From: Runella zeae DSM 19591
GTDB lineage: Bacteria; Bacteroidota; Bacteroidia; Cytophagales; Spirosomataceae
Direction: 5' to 3'
Length of the DNA stretch: 64,000 bases
Assembly (NCBI RefSeq): GCF_000423565.1
Contig: NZ_AUIF01000033.1
Span: 1 to 64,000 of the forward strand
The notes under the pieces were generated by a model. That model saw only the letters and a list, made by a program, of their open reading frames with translations. It searched no databases and was not told the origin of the DNA. A program made the position numbers and the translations under genes. Positions 25,803-34,380 of this stretch are shown here, in pieces (within the stretch, counting starts at the first letter, position 1; every line of letters begins with the position of its first letter).

Positions 25803-28800
25803 ATGAAAATTAAAGATATATTCAAAAAACCCCTTGACCGGCCCATCAACCCGGCGGTAGTGGTCAGTAACAAAGATGCCGAAACCGTTTCTGCTGAAAT
25901 CAAGGAATATATATTTACGGATGAGCTCATTGAAAAACTTTATGTACTGCTCAATACCATTCTCAACAAACGAACCGGAAAAACGGGCATTTGGATCAAC
26001 GGCTATTACGGTTCGGGAAAGTCGCACTTTATCAAATACGCCCACTACTGCTTTCATCCAGCTACTTCCGAAGAGGCATTTGAGTGCTGGTTAGAGGCGG
26101 TGAAAGAGTACGAAAAAAGACATGTTGACGAAATCACCGTCAGTAATGTAGTACTGATCAAAAAACGCCTGCAAGCCACTCAATGTGACGATATTCTCTT
26201 CAACGTAGAAGATGAGACCGACGATGCAGGCGGCGAACGCCTCACGCGGATCTTTCTGAACATGTTCAACCGGTACCGTGGCTACAATGCATCGGACATT
26301 CCGCTGGCGCTGCTGTTTGAAAAGTACCTCGATAACAAAGGCAAATTTGCCGAGTTCAAAGAAATCATTGCCGAGGAGCTCGGCTACGATTGGGACAAAG
26401 ACGCCGCTCAGGCGGCGGGTTTTGAATTGGAAAGTATTCTATCCATCGGCAAGCGGCTCATTCCCGAAATGGACACCGTTTCGCTGCACCATAAATTGAC
26501 CCACCCTGATTCGTACAAGATCGGGATTGCGTCTACACTTATTCCCGAACTGAAAGAATACATTGCTGGCAAAGGCAAAGACTATCGTTTGGTGTTTTTG
26601 GTGGATGAAGTATCGCAGTACATTGGCAAAAATCCCGAAATCTTACTCAACTTCCAGAATATCATCGAGCGAGTCAGTCAGGATTGTCAAAATCAGGTGT
26701 GGATTGCCTGTACGGCGCAGCAAACCCTAGAAGAAGTGGCGATGAATACCGATACCTCGGGCGACGTGAAGGATGAATTCGGAAAAATCCTCGGCCGCTT
26801 TGATACCCGTATTTCGTTGCAGAGCAATGACGCCTCTTACATCACTCAAAAACGGGTACTGGACAAAAGCAGTGACGGAATTCGTGTGTTAAGTCAGCTC
26901 TTTCGCGACAAAAAAGACTATATCCAAAATCAGTTCAAACTCCGTACCGACCTCTACAAAGGCTACGAAACCGAAGACGATTTCATCCTAGCTTATCCCT
27001 TTGTACCTTTTCAATTCAAGCTCATTTCGCAGGTGTTTGAAGCCTTCCAAAACCTGGGCTTTGTCATCAAAGAGGTTAAAGACAACGAGCGTTCGGTACT
27101 GGGTATCACGCACTTTACGACCAAAGAAGAAACCGACAAGGGCCTTGAGGTCGGCGCATTTCTGCCGTTTGATGCTTTTTTCAACAAGCAATTTCGGTCC
27201 AACCTGACCCATCGCGGGCAGCGGGCGTCGCAGGCGGCCCTTGATTTTACGGCCAATGATACTTTTGCGCAACGGGTGGTCAAAAACCTGTTTATGATCT
27301 CCAACCTCTCGCAAACCATTCAGCTCCGCTTTGCCTCGACGGTGGATAACCTGACAGTGCTGATGATGAACGAACTGGATCAAAACCGGCTGCAACTCCA
27401 AAACAAAATCAGGGATGTATTGGAAAAATTGATTGAAAACAGCCTCGTTCGCGAAGAAAACGGCAGTTATTTCTTCTTCAATGAAGATGAAATGGATGTG
27501 CAGTCCATCATCAAAAACCTTCCGATCAACTACGAGGAACGCTTAACGGAATTTGATGACATGTTCCGCAAAATGGTCAAAATCACGGGAAAGCACACCT
27601 TTGGACAAAACGATTTTAGGGTGGGCTATGCCGTGGAAGACAAGGAGTTTTTGCGAAACGGAGATTTTAAAGTCACGGTTTTGCTCTTGGATGCGAAGCC
27701 GTTGAACCAAAAAGCCCTCGCCAACGATACCGTCACCCTTTCCGTGGCGCTCAATGAGTGGTATTTGAAAGATTCCGGCTTGCGCAATGATTTTGAACGC
27801 TATTGCCAAACGCTCAAATTTTTCAGAAACAACGCCGAAGCCGCCACCGGAGAACGGACCAATACCATCCAAAAATTCAAAGAGCGCAATACGGCCCTGC
27901 TCCACAAGATCAATCAGCGCATTGAAGCACAGTTTGTCGCGACCCGCTTTATCAGCGGCAATCAGATCCTGGAGGCCAATGAAATAACGGGAACCAAGCC
28001 CGAAGAACGCCTGAAAAATGCCATCGAAAAGCACCTCGACCGGCTCTATAAATTTCATAAGCTGTCGTTGGACTACGCCCGTACGCAGCAGGAACTCAAG
28101 GAGCGCATTCCGCGCGGACTGCAAACTACAACGACTGGACTGACGCCAGCGGAAGAGCGCGTGGAGGAGGTCATTACCAAGTTTGGGGGTGAAATGAACA
28201 TCGAAGACCTCGTGCGCGAATTTTCCAAACCGCCCTTTGGCTGGCGCTCGGAAGCTTTGTTGGATGTGATCGTGCAGCTCGTGAAGAAAAAACGCCGCGA
28301 ATTGGTGTACCGCAATGAGCCCCGCTACGGCATCATGGAGTTTATCAACAAAGCCCTCGTCACTTCCGAGCGCTCGGTGTGCGTGATAAAAGCCGGAGAA
28401 GAAATCGATCAGGCTACGCTTGATGCTACTCTGCGGGCTTATGCCGATATTTTTAATGAAACCCTGGGCACCTCGACCGACGGCAATGAATTGTTTGATA
28501 AGCTGAAAGCGGCCTTCAAAAAACGCCACGAGGAGTATGCCGGCAGCGAAAAAGAATTTTACGGACACTATCCTTTTGGGGTTGTATTTCGGGATTTTCG
28601 GGAAAAACTGGCTGAACTCATGGCCGCCCGTGATCCCAAAATCCTCTTTTCAAAACTTCGAGACCAACAAACCGACCTTAAAAAGCAGTTTGACCAAACC
28701 AAAGGCGTCGCTGATTTTATTTCCCGAGCCAAAAATGACTACGACGCCATCCGTAAGTTTTACGATACGCACCGCGACAATATCGAAGCCCTCGGGCCTG

Positions 28801-29318
28801 AATTGCACGAAAAAGCGGATCGCATCGGGGAGTTCCTAAAAAAGGAGGACCCGCGTTTTGATTTCCGCCACATTAAACCTGCCTACGAAGAAATTCGGAA
28901 AGCTTTGAAAGAATTTACGGAGTCGCTGCGCACCGAAGTGATAACAATGTACACGGAGATTTTTGTCGAATTGGCCGAGGAAGCCAAAAAGCACAACGTG
29001 ACCGAATCGGGCGTGTATGCCGACGAAACTCGAACGCTGTATACCATACGTAACACAGAGGCCATCACCCAACTCCAACTGCGGCGCTCGGAAGCGTCGA
29101 AATTTAAAACTGATCAGGTCACCAAAATCGTCAACGAAGCCAATCGAAAAGCCAGTTTGACCAACCCCGGCGGAGTGGTGCGCGAAACGCAGGAATATTA
29201 CCTTTCGGGCAAGGTCACCACCATCTCGACCGAGGCGGAATTGGAAGCTTATCTGCTCACCACCAAAACGGAACTGCTGCGCCTGCTCCAACAGAACAAA
29301 GTAATTATCCTTAAATAG
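25803..29318 (+). CDS. brxC: BREX ATPase BrxC (PglY-related)
   Basis: A 1171-residue cytosolic ATPase, the usual BrxC size. The Walker A loop GYYGSGKSHF is at residues 67-76 and the Walker B-like LVFLVDEVSQYIG near residue 265-277. The rest is largely helical with charged coiled-coil-like stretches toward the end (about 940-1100). In BREX it is thought to power target recognition or methylation complexes with PglX and PglZ. It is followed after 15 bases by the operator and toxin-antitoxin insert, not directly by pglX. Confidence 0.93.
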   Translation: MKIKDIFKKPLDRPINPAVVVSNKDAETVSAEIKEYIFTDELIEKLYVLLNTILNKRTGKTGIWINGYYGSGKSHFIKYAHYCFHPATSEEAFECWLEAVKEYEKRHVDEITVSNVVLIKKRLQATQCDDILFNVEDETDDAGGERLTRIFLNMFNRYRGYNASDIPLALLFEKYLDNKGKFAEFKEIIAEELGYDWDKDAAQAAGFELESILSIGKRLIPEMDTVSLHHKLTHPDSYKIGIASTLIPELKEYIAGKGKDYRLVFLVDEVSQYIGKNPEILLNFQNIIERVSQDCQNQVWIACTAQQTLEEVAMNTDTSGDVKDEFGKILGRFDTRISLQSNDASYITQKRVLDKSSDGIRVLSQLFRDKKDYIQNQFKLRTDLYKGYETEDDFILAYPFVPFQFKLISQVFEAFQNLGFVIKEVKDNERSVLGITHFTTKEETDKGLEVGAFLPFDAFFNKQFRSNLTHRGQRASQAALDFTANDTFAQRVVKNLFMISNLSQTIQLRFASTVDNLTVLMMNELDQNRLQLQNKIRDVLEKLIENSLVREENGSYFFFNEDEMDVQSIIKNLPINYEERLTEFDDMFRKMVKITGKHTFGQNDFRVGYAVEDKEFLRNGDFKVTVLLLDAKPLNQKALANDTVTLSVALNEWYLKDSGLRNDFERYCQTLKFFRNNAEAATGERTNTIQKFKERNTALLHKINQRIEAQFVATRFISGNQILEANEITGTKPEERLKNAIEKHLDRLYKFHKLSLDYARTQQELKERIPRGLQTTTTGLTPAEERVEEVITKFGGEMNIEDLVREFSKPPFGWRSEALLDVIVQLVKKKRRELVYRNEPRYGIMEFINKALVTSERSVCVIKAGEEIDQATLDATLRAYADIFNETLGTSTDGNELFDKLKAAFKKRHEEYAGSEKEFYGHYPFGVVFRDFREKLAELMAARDPKILFSKLRDQQTDLKKQFDQTKGVADFISRAKNDYDAIRKFYDTHRDNIEALGPELHEKADRIGEFLKKEDPRFDFRHIKPAYEEIRKALKEFTESLRTEVITMYTEIFVELAEEAKKHNVTESGVYADETRTLYTIRNTEAITQLQLRRSEASKFKTDQVTKIVNEANRKASLTNPGGVVRETQEYYLSGKVTTISTEAELEAYLLTTKTELLRLLQQNKVIILK

Positions 29319-29333
29319 CTTGATTTTTCCGAT

Positions 29334-29375
29334 TTGTATTGTATTTTTGTTATTTATCGCAAAAATACAATACAA
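29334..29375. promoter_or_regulatory. 16-bp inverted repeat operator of the toxin-antitoxin pair
   Basis: Arms 29334-29349 and 29360-29375 are a perfect 16-bp inverted repeat with a 10-base spacer. The right arm ends directly against the ATG of the antitoxin gene at 29376. AbiEi antitoxins repress their own operon by binding inverted repeats upstream of it, so this is the expected operator. Confidence 0.75.
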
Positions 29376-29990
29376 ATGAATTTTATTTCCTTCCAAAAAG
29401 CCTTTCAGGAGCGCGATGTCATTCCCGTCAATGACATCCTCAAACAGTTCCCGGACTTTGATACGCGCCGTTTGGTGGAATGGCAGAACAAGCAGTACCT
29501 TCAAAAACTCATCAATAAATACTATACCTGGCCCCAAAAGCCAATCTCGGAAAGTCGTCTTTTTTTTACGGCCAATCGCCTGTGCAGCAACTCCTACGTG
29601 TCGCTGTGGTCGGCGCTGCGGTGGTATGGCTTCATTCCCGAAGGAGTCTATCAGGTCTTCTCGGTATCTTCCAAACAAACCCATCATTTTGAAACCGTGT
29701 TGGGGCATTTTAACTATCATCACCTCAAACCCGACCTGCTGTTTGGCTACGGACCGCAGCGATTGGAAAACCGCGACTTCCTGATGGCCGAGCCCGAAAA
29801 AGCGCTCTTGGATACGTTTTATCTCAACCCAAGCCTCAAAGACGAACTCGATCTGGAAGCCATGCGGCTCAATCTCGACCTCATCGCCGAGCGCTGTTCC
29901 GTAGAAAAACTGATAGCTTATGCCGATGCTATCGCCAACAAACGCGTATCCAAACTGACCTCCATCCTTCTCGGCCAATTACCGCAATGA
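29376..29990 (+). CDS. abiEi: AbiEi-family antitoxin-like protein (type IV toxin-antitoxin)
   Basis: The ATG at 29376 gives 204 residues; the upstream in-frame TTG lies inside the inverted repeat. The N-terminal winged-helix part (ISFQKAFQERDVIPVNDI, TRRLVEWQNKQYLQKLINK) resembles the DNA-binding half of AbiEi. The second half (SYVSLWSALRWYGFIPEG, FLMAEPEKALLDTFYL) is the AbiEi C-terminal type domain with the AxPEKALLD pattern. The antitoxin acts by opposing the toxin enzyme and by autorepression. It overlaps the toxin gene by 4 bases. Confidence 0.8.
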   Translation: MNFISFQKAFQERDVIPVNDILKQFPDFDTRRLVEWQNKQYLQKLINKYYTWPQKPISESRLFFTANRLCSNSYVSLWSALRWYGFIPEGVYQVFSVSSKQTHHFETVLGHFNYHHLKPDLLFGYGPQRLENRDFLMAEPEKALLDTFYLNPSLKDELDLEAMRLNLDLIAERCSVEKLIAYADAIANKRVSKLTSILLGQLPQ

Positions 29991-30766
29991 TTACGTTAGA
30001 AGCCATCAAAAAATACTATCCAGCGCATTTGCATGGATTTGAGCGCGAACTATTGCGCGAATACCTCCAATGTCAAATTTTGCAAATTCTCTTTGACAGC
30101 CCCTTGGGCAAACACTTTGCCTTTTTGGGCGGGACCTGCCTGCGGTTGGTGCACGAAAACAAGCGCTTTTCGGAAGATTTGGACTTTGACAACTTTGCCG
30201 TATCGGCAGCGCAGTTTGACCAAGTGGCCGAAATCGTGGAAAAAGAGCTCAAGGGCAGCGGCTACGAAGTCGAAATACAGGTAGCAGGCAAGGGCGCTTA
30301 CCGCTGCAACGTCAAATTTCCGCGTCTGTTTTTTCAGCACGGCTTGAGCGGGTATCAGGAAGAAAAACTGTTGATTCAGCTCGACAGCGAGGCGCAGAAC
30401 TTCCCGTTTGAGAAAGAAACCTACATTCTCAACCGTTTCGGGATTTTTTCGCAAATCAACGTTACCCCACTCGACCTGATGTTTTCCCAAAAATGCTACG
30501 CCATTCTCAACCGACCGCGCAACAAAGGCCGCGATTTTTTTGACGTGGTGTTTTTATTGGGCCTCAACGTCAAGCCCAACTACGCGTATCTGGCGCAAAA
30601 AGTGGGCATCACCACGGCCACACAACTGAAAGAACGCTTACTGGCCCATTGCGAAAAACTCAACATGGACGAACAGGGCCGCGATGTGGCCTCGTTTCTC
30701 TTCACTCCCAGCGATGTCCGAATGGTGACACTCTTTCCTCAAATCATTAAACAGGCAGTTATTTAG
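29987..30766 (+). CDS. abiEii: AbiEii/AbiGii-family nucleotidyltransferase toxin
   Basis: A 259-residue protein with the nucleotidyltransferase signature FLGGTCLRLVHENKRFSEDLDFD (read as GGTxLR plus RFSEDLDFD, residues about 45-67), which carries the catalytic GS/GT-like loop and paired Asp. A later lysine/Asp block NKGRDFFDVVFLL matches motif III/IV of the family. AbiEii toxins transfer nucleotides to cellular targets (tRNA in known cases) and stop growth. It is embedded in the BREX operon, 14 bases before pglX, and may be co-transcribed with it. Confidence 0.88.
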   Translation: MITLEAIKKYYPAHLHGFERELLREYLQCQILQILFDSPLGKHFAFLGGTCLRLVHENKRFSEDLDFDNFAVSAAQFDQVAEIVEKELKGSGYEVEIQVAGKGAYRCNVKFPRLFFQHGLSGYQEEKLLIQLDSEAQNFPFEKETYILNRFGIFSQINVTPLDLMFSQKCYAILNRPRNKGRDFFDVVFLLGLNVKPNYAYLAQKVGITTATQLKERLLAHCEKLNMDEQGRDVASFLFTPSDVRMVTLFPQIIKQAVI

Positions 30767-30780
30767 CATTTTATACCACC

Positions 30781-33700
30781 ATGAACCTTAAAACCTTTGC
30801 CCAACAGGCGCGTACGATTCTGATGGGCGGCGTGGCAAAAAAAATCAGTTATTGGGGCTTTGATGCCCAGGGACACCTCACCGAAGAGCCGAAGTGGGTA
30901 GAAGGCGGCTATTTTTTCCGGGGCGAACCCTACGACAATGCCGGTGCCAAACCCCGCTACCAAAAACTGCGCGAGGCCATTAGGAAGCGGGGCGTGCGCG
31001 AAGTGACCGAAGAGGCCGCCTATACGTGGTTTAACCGCATGGTAGCCCTCAAAATCTTATCGGCCAACGGCTACGAACTGCCCACGCTCGACTACGCCGA
31101 CGGCAACCAACACCTGCCCCAACTCCTCCAACGCGCCCGCCGTGGCGAATATACCACCTACCTCACCGCCAACGAACAGGGCCGCATTCAACGGGTGCTG
31201 CACGACTACGCCATGGATACGGCCGCTTTCGGGATTTTGCTGACGGGCTATTGCCACGCGCACCCGCTCATTCAACGGGTGTTTGGGGGCATCGACGATT
31301 ATACCGAATTGCTCCTACCCGACGATATTCTGGACGCCAACGGCTTTTTGCACCTGCTCAATACCACCGATGCCCTCACCGAGGCCGACTACCAACGCGT
31401 GGAGCTGATTGGGTGGCTGTATCAGTTTTATGTAGCAGATCGAAAAGATGAAGTAGTAGGGTTCTCAAAAAGCGGAAAAAAAGTAGAGACGAAAGATATA
31501 CCCGCAGCGACTCAAATATTTACGCCCAATTGGATTGTAAAATATATGGTTGAGAACACCGTGGGAAAATTATGGCTAAATCTCCACCCTGACAGTTTAC
31601 TGAAAAATGACTTAAAATATTTGGTAGAAAGTGCTGATACCAAGTACGATAGTCCCATTATAAAAGAGGTATCACAATTAAAACTTCTTGATCCGGCGGC
31701 GGGATCCGGCCATATCCTGGTGGAAGGATTCGACCTTTTGTATGAGATGTACATGGAAGAATTCTACACGCCCGAAGAAGCGGTAGAAAGTATCTTACAA
31801 AACAATTTATTCGGGCTAGATTTAGATAAACGGGCTGCTCAATTGGCAAAGTTTGCAGTACTGCTGAAAGCAGCCAAAAAATACAAGGACGTTATCAAAA
31901 AAGGCTGGGTACCGCATATTTATTCAATGCCTGAATCGGCAGATTTTAGCCGTCAGGAAATTTTTGATTTTTTGGGTTTGGTAGGAGTAAAATACGAAGA
32001 TGAACTCATTGCAGTTCTAAACTTGATGAAAGAAGCCAAGAATTTAGGGTCTATCATGAAATTTTCAATCAGTGTAGAAGCGGCTGATTTTTTCGCAAAA
32101 AGGCTGGTTGAATTGGAAAATAAGCCCTTTAAAAGCTTTGATGAAGAAATAATTTATTCTAAAATAGGCCCCTATTTAAGAGTATTATTTCTCCTTTTAA
32201 AGAAATATGAAGCCGTTGTAGCAAATCCTCCCTACATGGGTAATAAATGGATGAATGAAAGCTTAGCTAAATACATTGAAAAAAACTATGCTGATTCAAA
32301 AACGGATTTAATGACGGTGTTTATTGAAGTGTGTCATAATCTCATGGTTGATAAGGCTTATTCAGGCATAGTGACTCTTGACAGTTGGATGTTTTTGTCT
32401 TCATTTGAAAAATTAAGAAACCTAATTTTTACACAATCCAATATTGATTCATTAGTTCATATAGGATGGAATAGCTTTCCCGATGGACATCCTTATAATA
32501 GAGGCGTGGCATTTTGTTTATGCAAGTATAGTAACAGAGCAGGTATCTATATTAATCTCAGTAATGTACCAGCTACGGTCGATAAACATACGCTATTCCT
32601 TGAAAGAAATTTTTCAAATGATAACAAGCATGTTAAATCTGCCAAGGAATTCTCTAAAATACCCGGCTCCCCTGTTGCTTATTGGGTGAGTAACAGAATG
32701 ATTGACTTATTTAACAAACCTAAAATTCAAGAAATTGGAAATGCTAAAGAAGGAATTGGAACAAGAGATGATGAAAGATTCATAAGATTTTCATGGGAAG
32801 TAAGTAAAATTAAAATTGGCAAAGATTTAAAATGGTTGTTAACAGATAAGGCTGGTAGCAATAGGAAGTGGTATTCCATGATTTTACATGTTATGAATTG
32901 GGAAAATAATGGATTTGAAATAAGAAATTTTAAAGATGGAAACGGTAAGTTAAAATCAAGACCGCAAAATATATCGTTTCTATATTTACCAGCGGTATCT
33001 TGGGGAAAAGTTACATCTGGGCAAAGTAGTTTTAGATACAGATCACAAGGTTATGGATTTAACGATGCGGCACCTTCACTTTTTAGTAATAAATATCTTT
33101 TTTACTTATGCGGCTTATTAAATACAAAAGTTACAGAAGCTCTATTATCAATTAGCGGTAATAACATTAATTATACAGTTGGATCTATTCAAAGTCTTCC
33201 ATTAGTATTTGCCGATCCAATTGAAAAAATAGTAATTGAAGAAAAGGTTAGTTATTGCATCACCAATACAAAAAAAGACTGGGACAGTCGCGAAACGAGT
33301 TGGGATTTTGAAACCACGCCTTTGGGAGAGAAAGGGGCCAACCTGCCGGAAGCCTACCAACAATGGCAACGGGAAGTCACCCACGATTTTTTCCAACTCC
33401 ACGCCAACGAAGAGGAACTCAACCGTATTTTCATCGAGCTGTACGGCCTACAGGAGGAACTCACGCCCGAGGTAGCCCTCAAAGACATCACTATCTTGCA
33501 GGAGGAACTCGATACTAACGCCTTGGTGGCCTTGGAGTCAGAATTTCGGGAGCGCGGCGCGGTCGAGCTGCCCATCAAACGCGAAGTCGTGATGCAGCAA
33601 TTGATCTCTTACGCCATCGGCTGCATGATGGGCCGCTATCGGTTAGACAAACCGGGTCTGCACATCGCCCATCCCGACCCCACTGAAGCCGAATTGGCCC

Positions 33701-34281
33701 CGTATGAGATCGGCGGTTACCCCGTAGAAATCGACGCCGATGCCATTTTGCCGCTCATGGGCACCGCCGCCGATTTTCCCGACGATGTGTTGCACCGATT
33801 CAAAACTTTTCTGGATGTGCTGTGGGGCGAAGAAACGCGTATTGCCAACCTCAACTTTTTGCAGGAGTGCCTGAATCAGGATTTGGAAAAGTTTTTGGTC
33901 AACGGTTTCTGGAAAGTACATTGCAGCATGTACAAAAAGAAGCCCATTTATTGGCTGTTTGCCTCGCCCAAGGGGGCGTTTCAGGTGCTGGTGTACATGC
34001 ACCGCATGAACAGTTTCACGGTCGAAAAGATCCGTTCCAATTACCTCATGGAACACCTGCGCAACCTGCGGTTTCAGATCGAACAACTAAGCAACCAGCC
34101 CGGCACCCTCGGCCGCGACGACGCCAAGCGCCTCGACAAGCTCCGCGCCGACCTGCTCGAATGCGAAACCTACGACCTGCACCTCAAGACAATCGCCGAC
34201 GCCCAAATCTCCTTTGACCTCGACGACGGCGTCAGCGTCAATTACGAAAAATTCAAAGCGGTGGTAGCGGGGATAAAGTAG
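30781..34281 (+). CDS. pglX: BREX adenine-specific DNA methyltransferase PglX (BrxX)
   Basis: A 1166-residue N6-adenine methyltransferase. The SAM-binding motif LLDPAAGSGHILVEGFD is at about 302-318 and the catalytic VVANPPYMGNKW near 480-491. The target-recognition part should lie at about 600-850. It modifies the host BREX site so that self-DNA is spared and is also needed for blocking phage. The gene is a composition mosaic: sampled lines in the central part (32581-32640 and 33121-33180) each have 16 G+C of 60, while 33421-33480 has 34 of 60. No frameshift is seen. Confidence 0.93.
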   Translation: MNLKTFAQQARTILMGGVAKKISYWGFDAQGHLTEEPKWVEGGYFFRGEPYDNAGAKPRYQKLREAIRKRGVREVTEEAAYTWFNRMVALKILSANGYELPTLDYADGNQHLPQLLQRARRGEYTTYLTANEQGRIQRVLHDYAMDTAAFGILLTGYCHAHPLIQRVFGGIDDYTELLLPDDILDANGFLHLLNTTDALTEADYQRVELIGWLYQFYVADRKDEVVGFSKSGKKVETKDIPAATQIFTPNWIVKYMVENTVGKLWLNLHPDSLLKNDLKYLVESADTKYDSPIIKEVSQLKLLDPAAGSGHILVEGFDLLYEMYMEEFYTPEEAVESILQNNLFGLDLDKRAAQLAKFAVLLKAAKKYKDVIKKGWVPHIYSMPESADFSRQEIFDFLGLVGVKYEDELIAVLNLMKEAKNLGSIMKFSISVEAADFFAKRLVELENKPFKSFDEEIIYSKIGPYLRVLFLLLKKYEAVVANPPYMGNKWMNESLAKYIEKNYADSKTDLMTVFIEVCHNLMVDKAYSGIVTLDSWMFLSSFEKLRNLIFTQSNIDSLVHIGWNSFPDGHPYNRGVAFCLCKYSNRAGIYINLSNVPATVDKHTLFLERNFSNDNKHVKSAKEFSKIPGSPVAYWVSNRMIDLFNKPKIQEIGNAKEGIGTRDDERFIRFSWEVSKIKIGKDLKWLLTDKAGSNRKWYSMILHVMNWENNGFEIRNFKDGNGKLKSRPQNISFLYLPAVSWGKVTSGQSSFRYRSQGYGFNDAAPSLFSNKYLFYLCGLLNTKVTEALLSISGNNINYTVGSIQSLPLVFADPIEKIVIEEKVSYCITNTKKDWDSRETSWDFETTPLGEKGANLPEAYQQWQREVTHDFFQLHANEEELNRIFIELYGLQEELTPEVALKDITILQEELDTNALVALESEFRERGAVELPIKREVVMQQLISYAIGCMMGRYRLDKPGLHIAHPDPTEAELAPYEIGGYPVEIDADAILPLMGTAADFPDDVLHRFKTFLDVLWGEETRIANLNFLQECLNQDLEKFLVNGFWKVHCSMYKKKPIYWLFASPKGAFQVLVYMHRMNSFTVEKIRSNYLMEHLRNLRFQIEQLSNQPGTLGRDDAKRLDKLRADLLECETYDLHLKTIADAQISFDLDDGVSVNYEKFKAVVAGIK

Positions 34282-34283
34282 GA

Positions 34284-34352
34284 GTGAGTAGCGAGAAGTG
34301 AGTAGTGAGAATAACTTTGTGAAACTCTGTGCAAAACTCCGCGAAACTCCGT
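34284..34352. repeat. Short direct repeats between pglX and pglZ
   Basis: A 14-base unit GTGAGTAG(C/T)GAGAA occurs twice in tandem (34284-34297, 34298-34311). It is followed by imperfect copies of a GAAACTC(C/T)GTG unit up to about 34352. The gap between pglX and pglZ is about 100 bases, unlike the near-contiguous rest of the operon. Confidence 0.6.
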
Positions 34353-34380
34353 GTCAAAAATAAATCACTATCAATCAGTC

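Noticed and set aside
27543-28568. Long reverse-strand open frame inside brxC
   Set aside because: Low-complexity antisense shadow of the conserved BrxC frame; no family resemblance.
28836-29978. Long reverse-strand open frame across the brxC end and antitoxin gene
   Set aside because: It spans two clear forward genes and their operator; its sequence has no domain signature.
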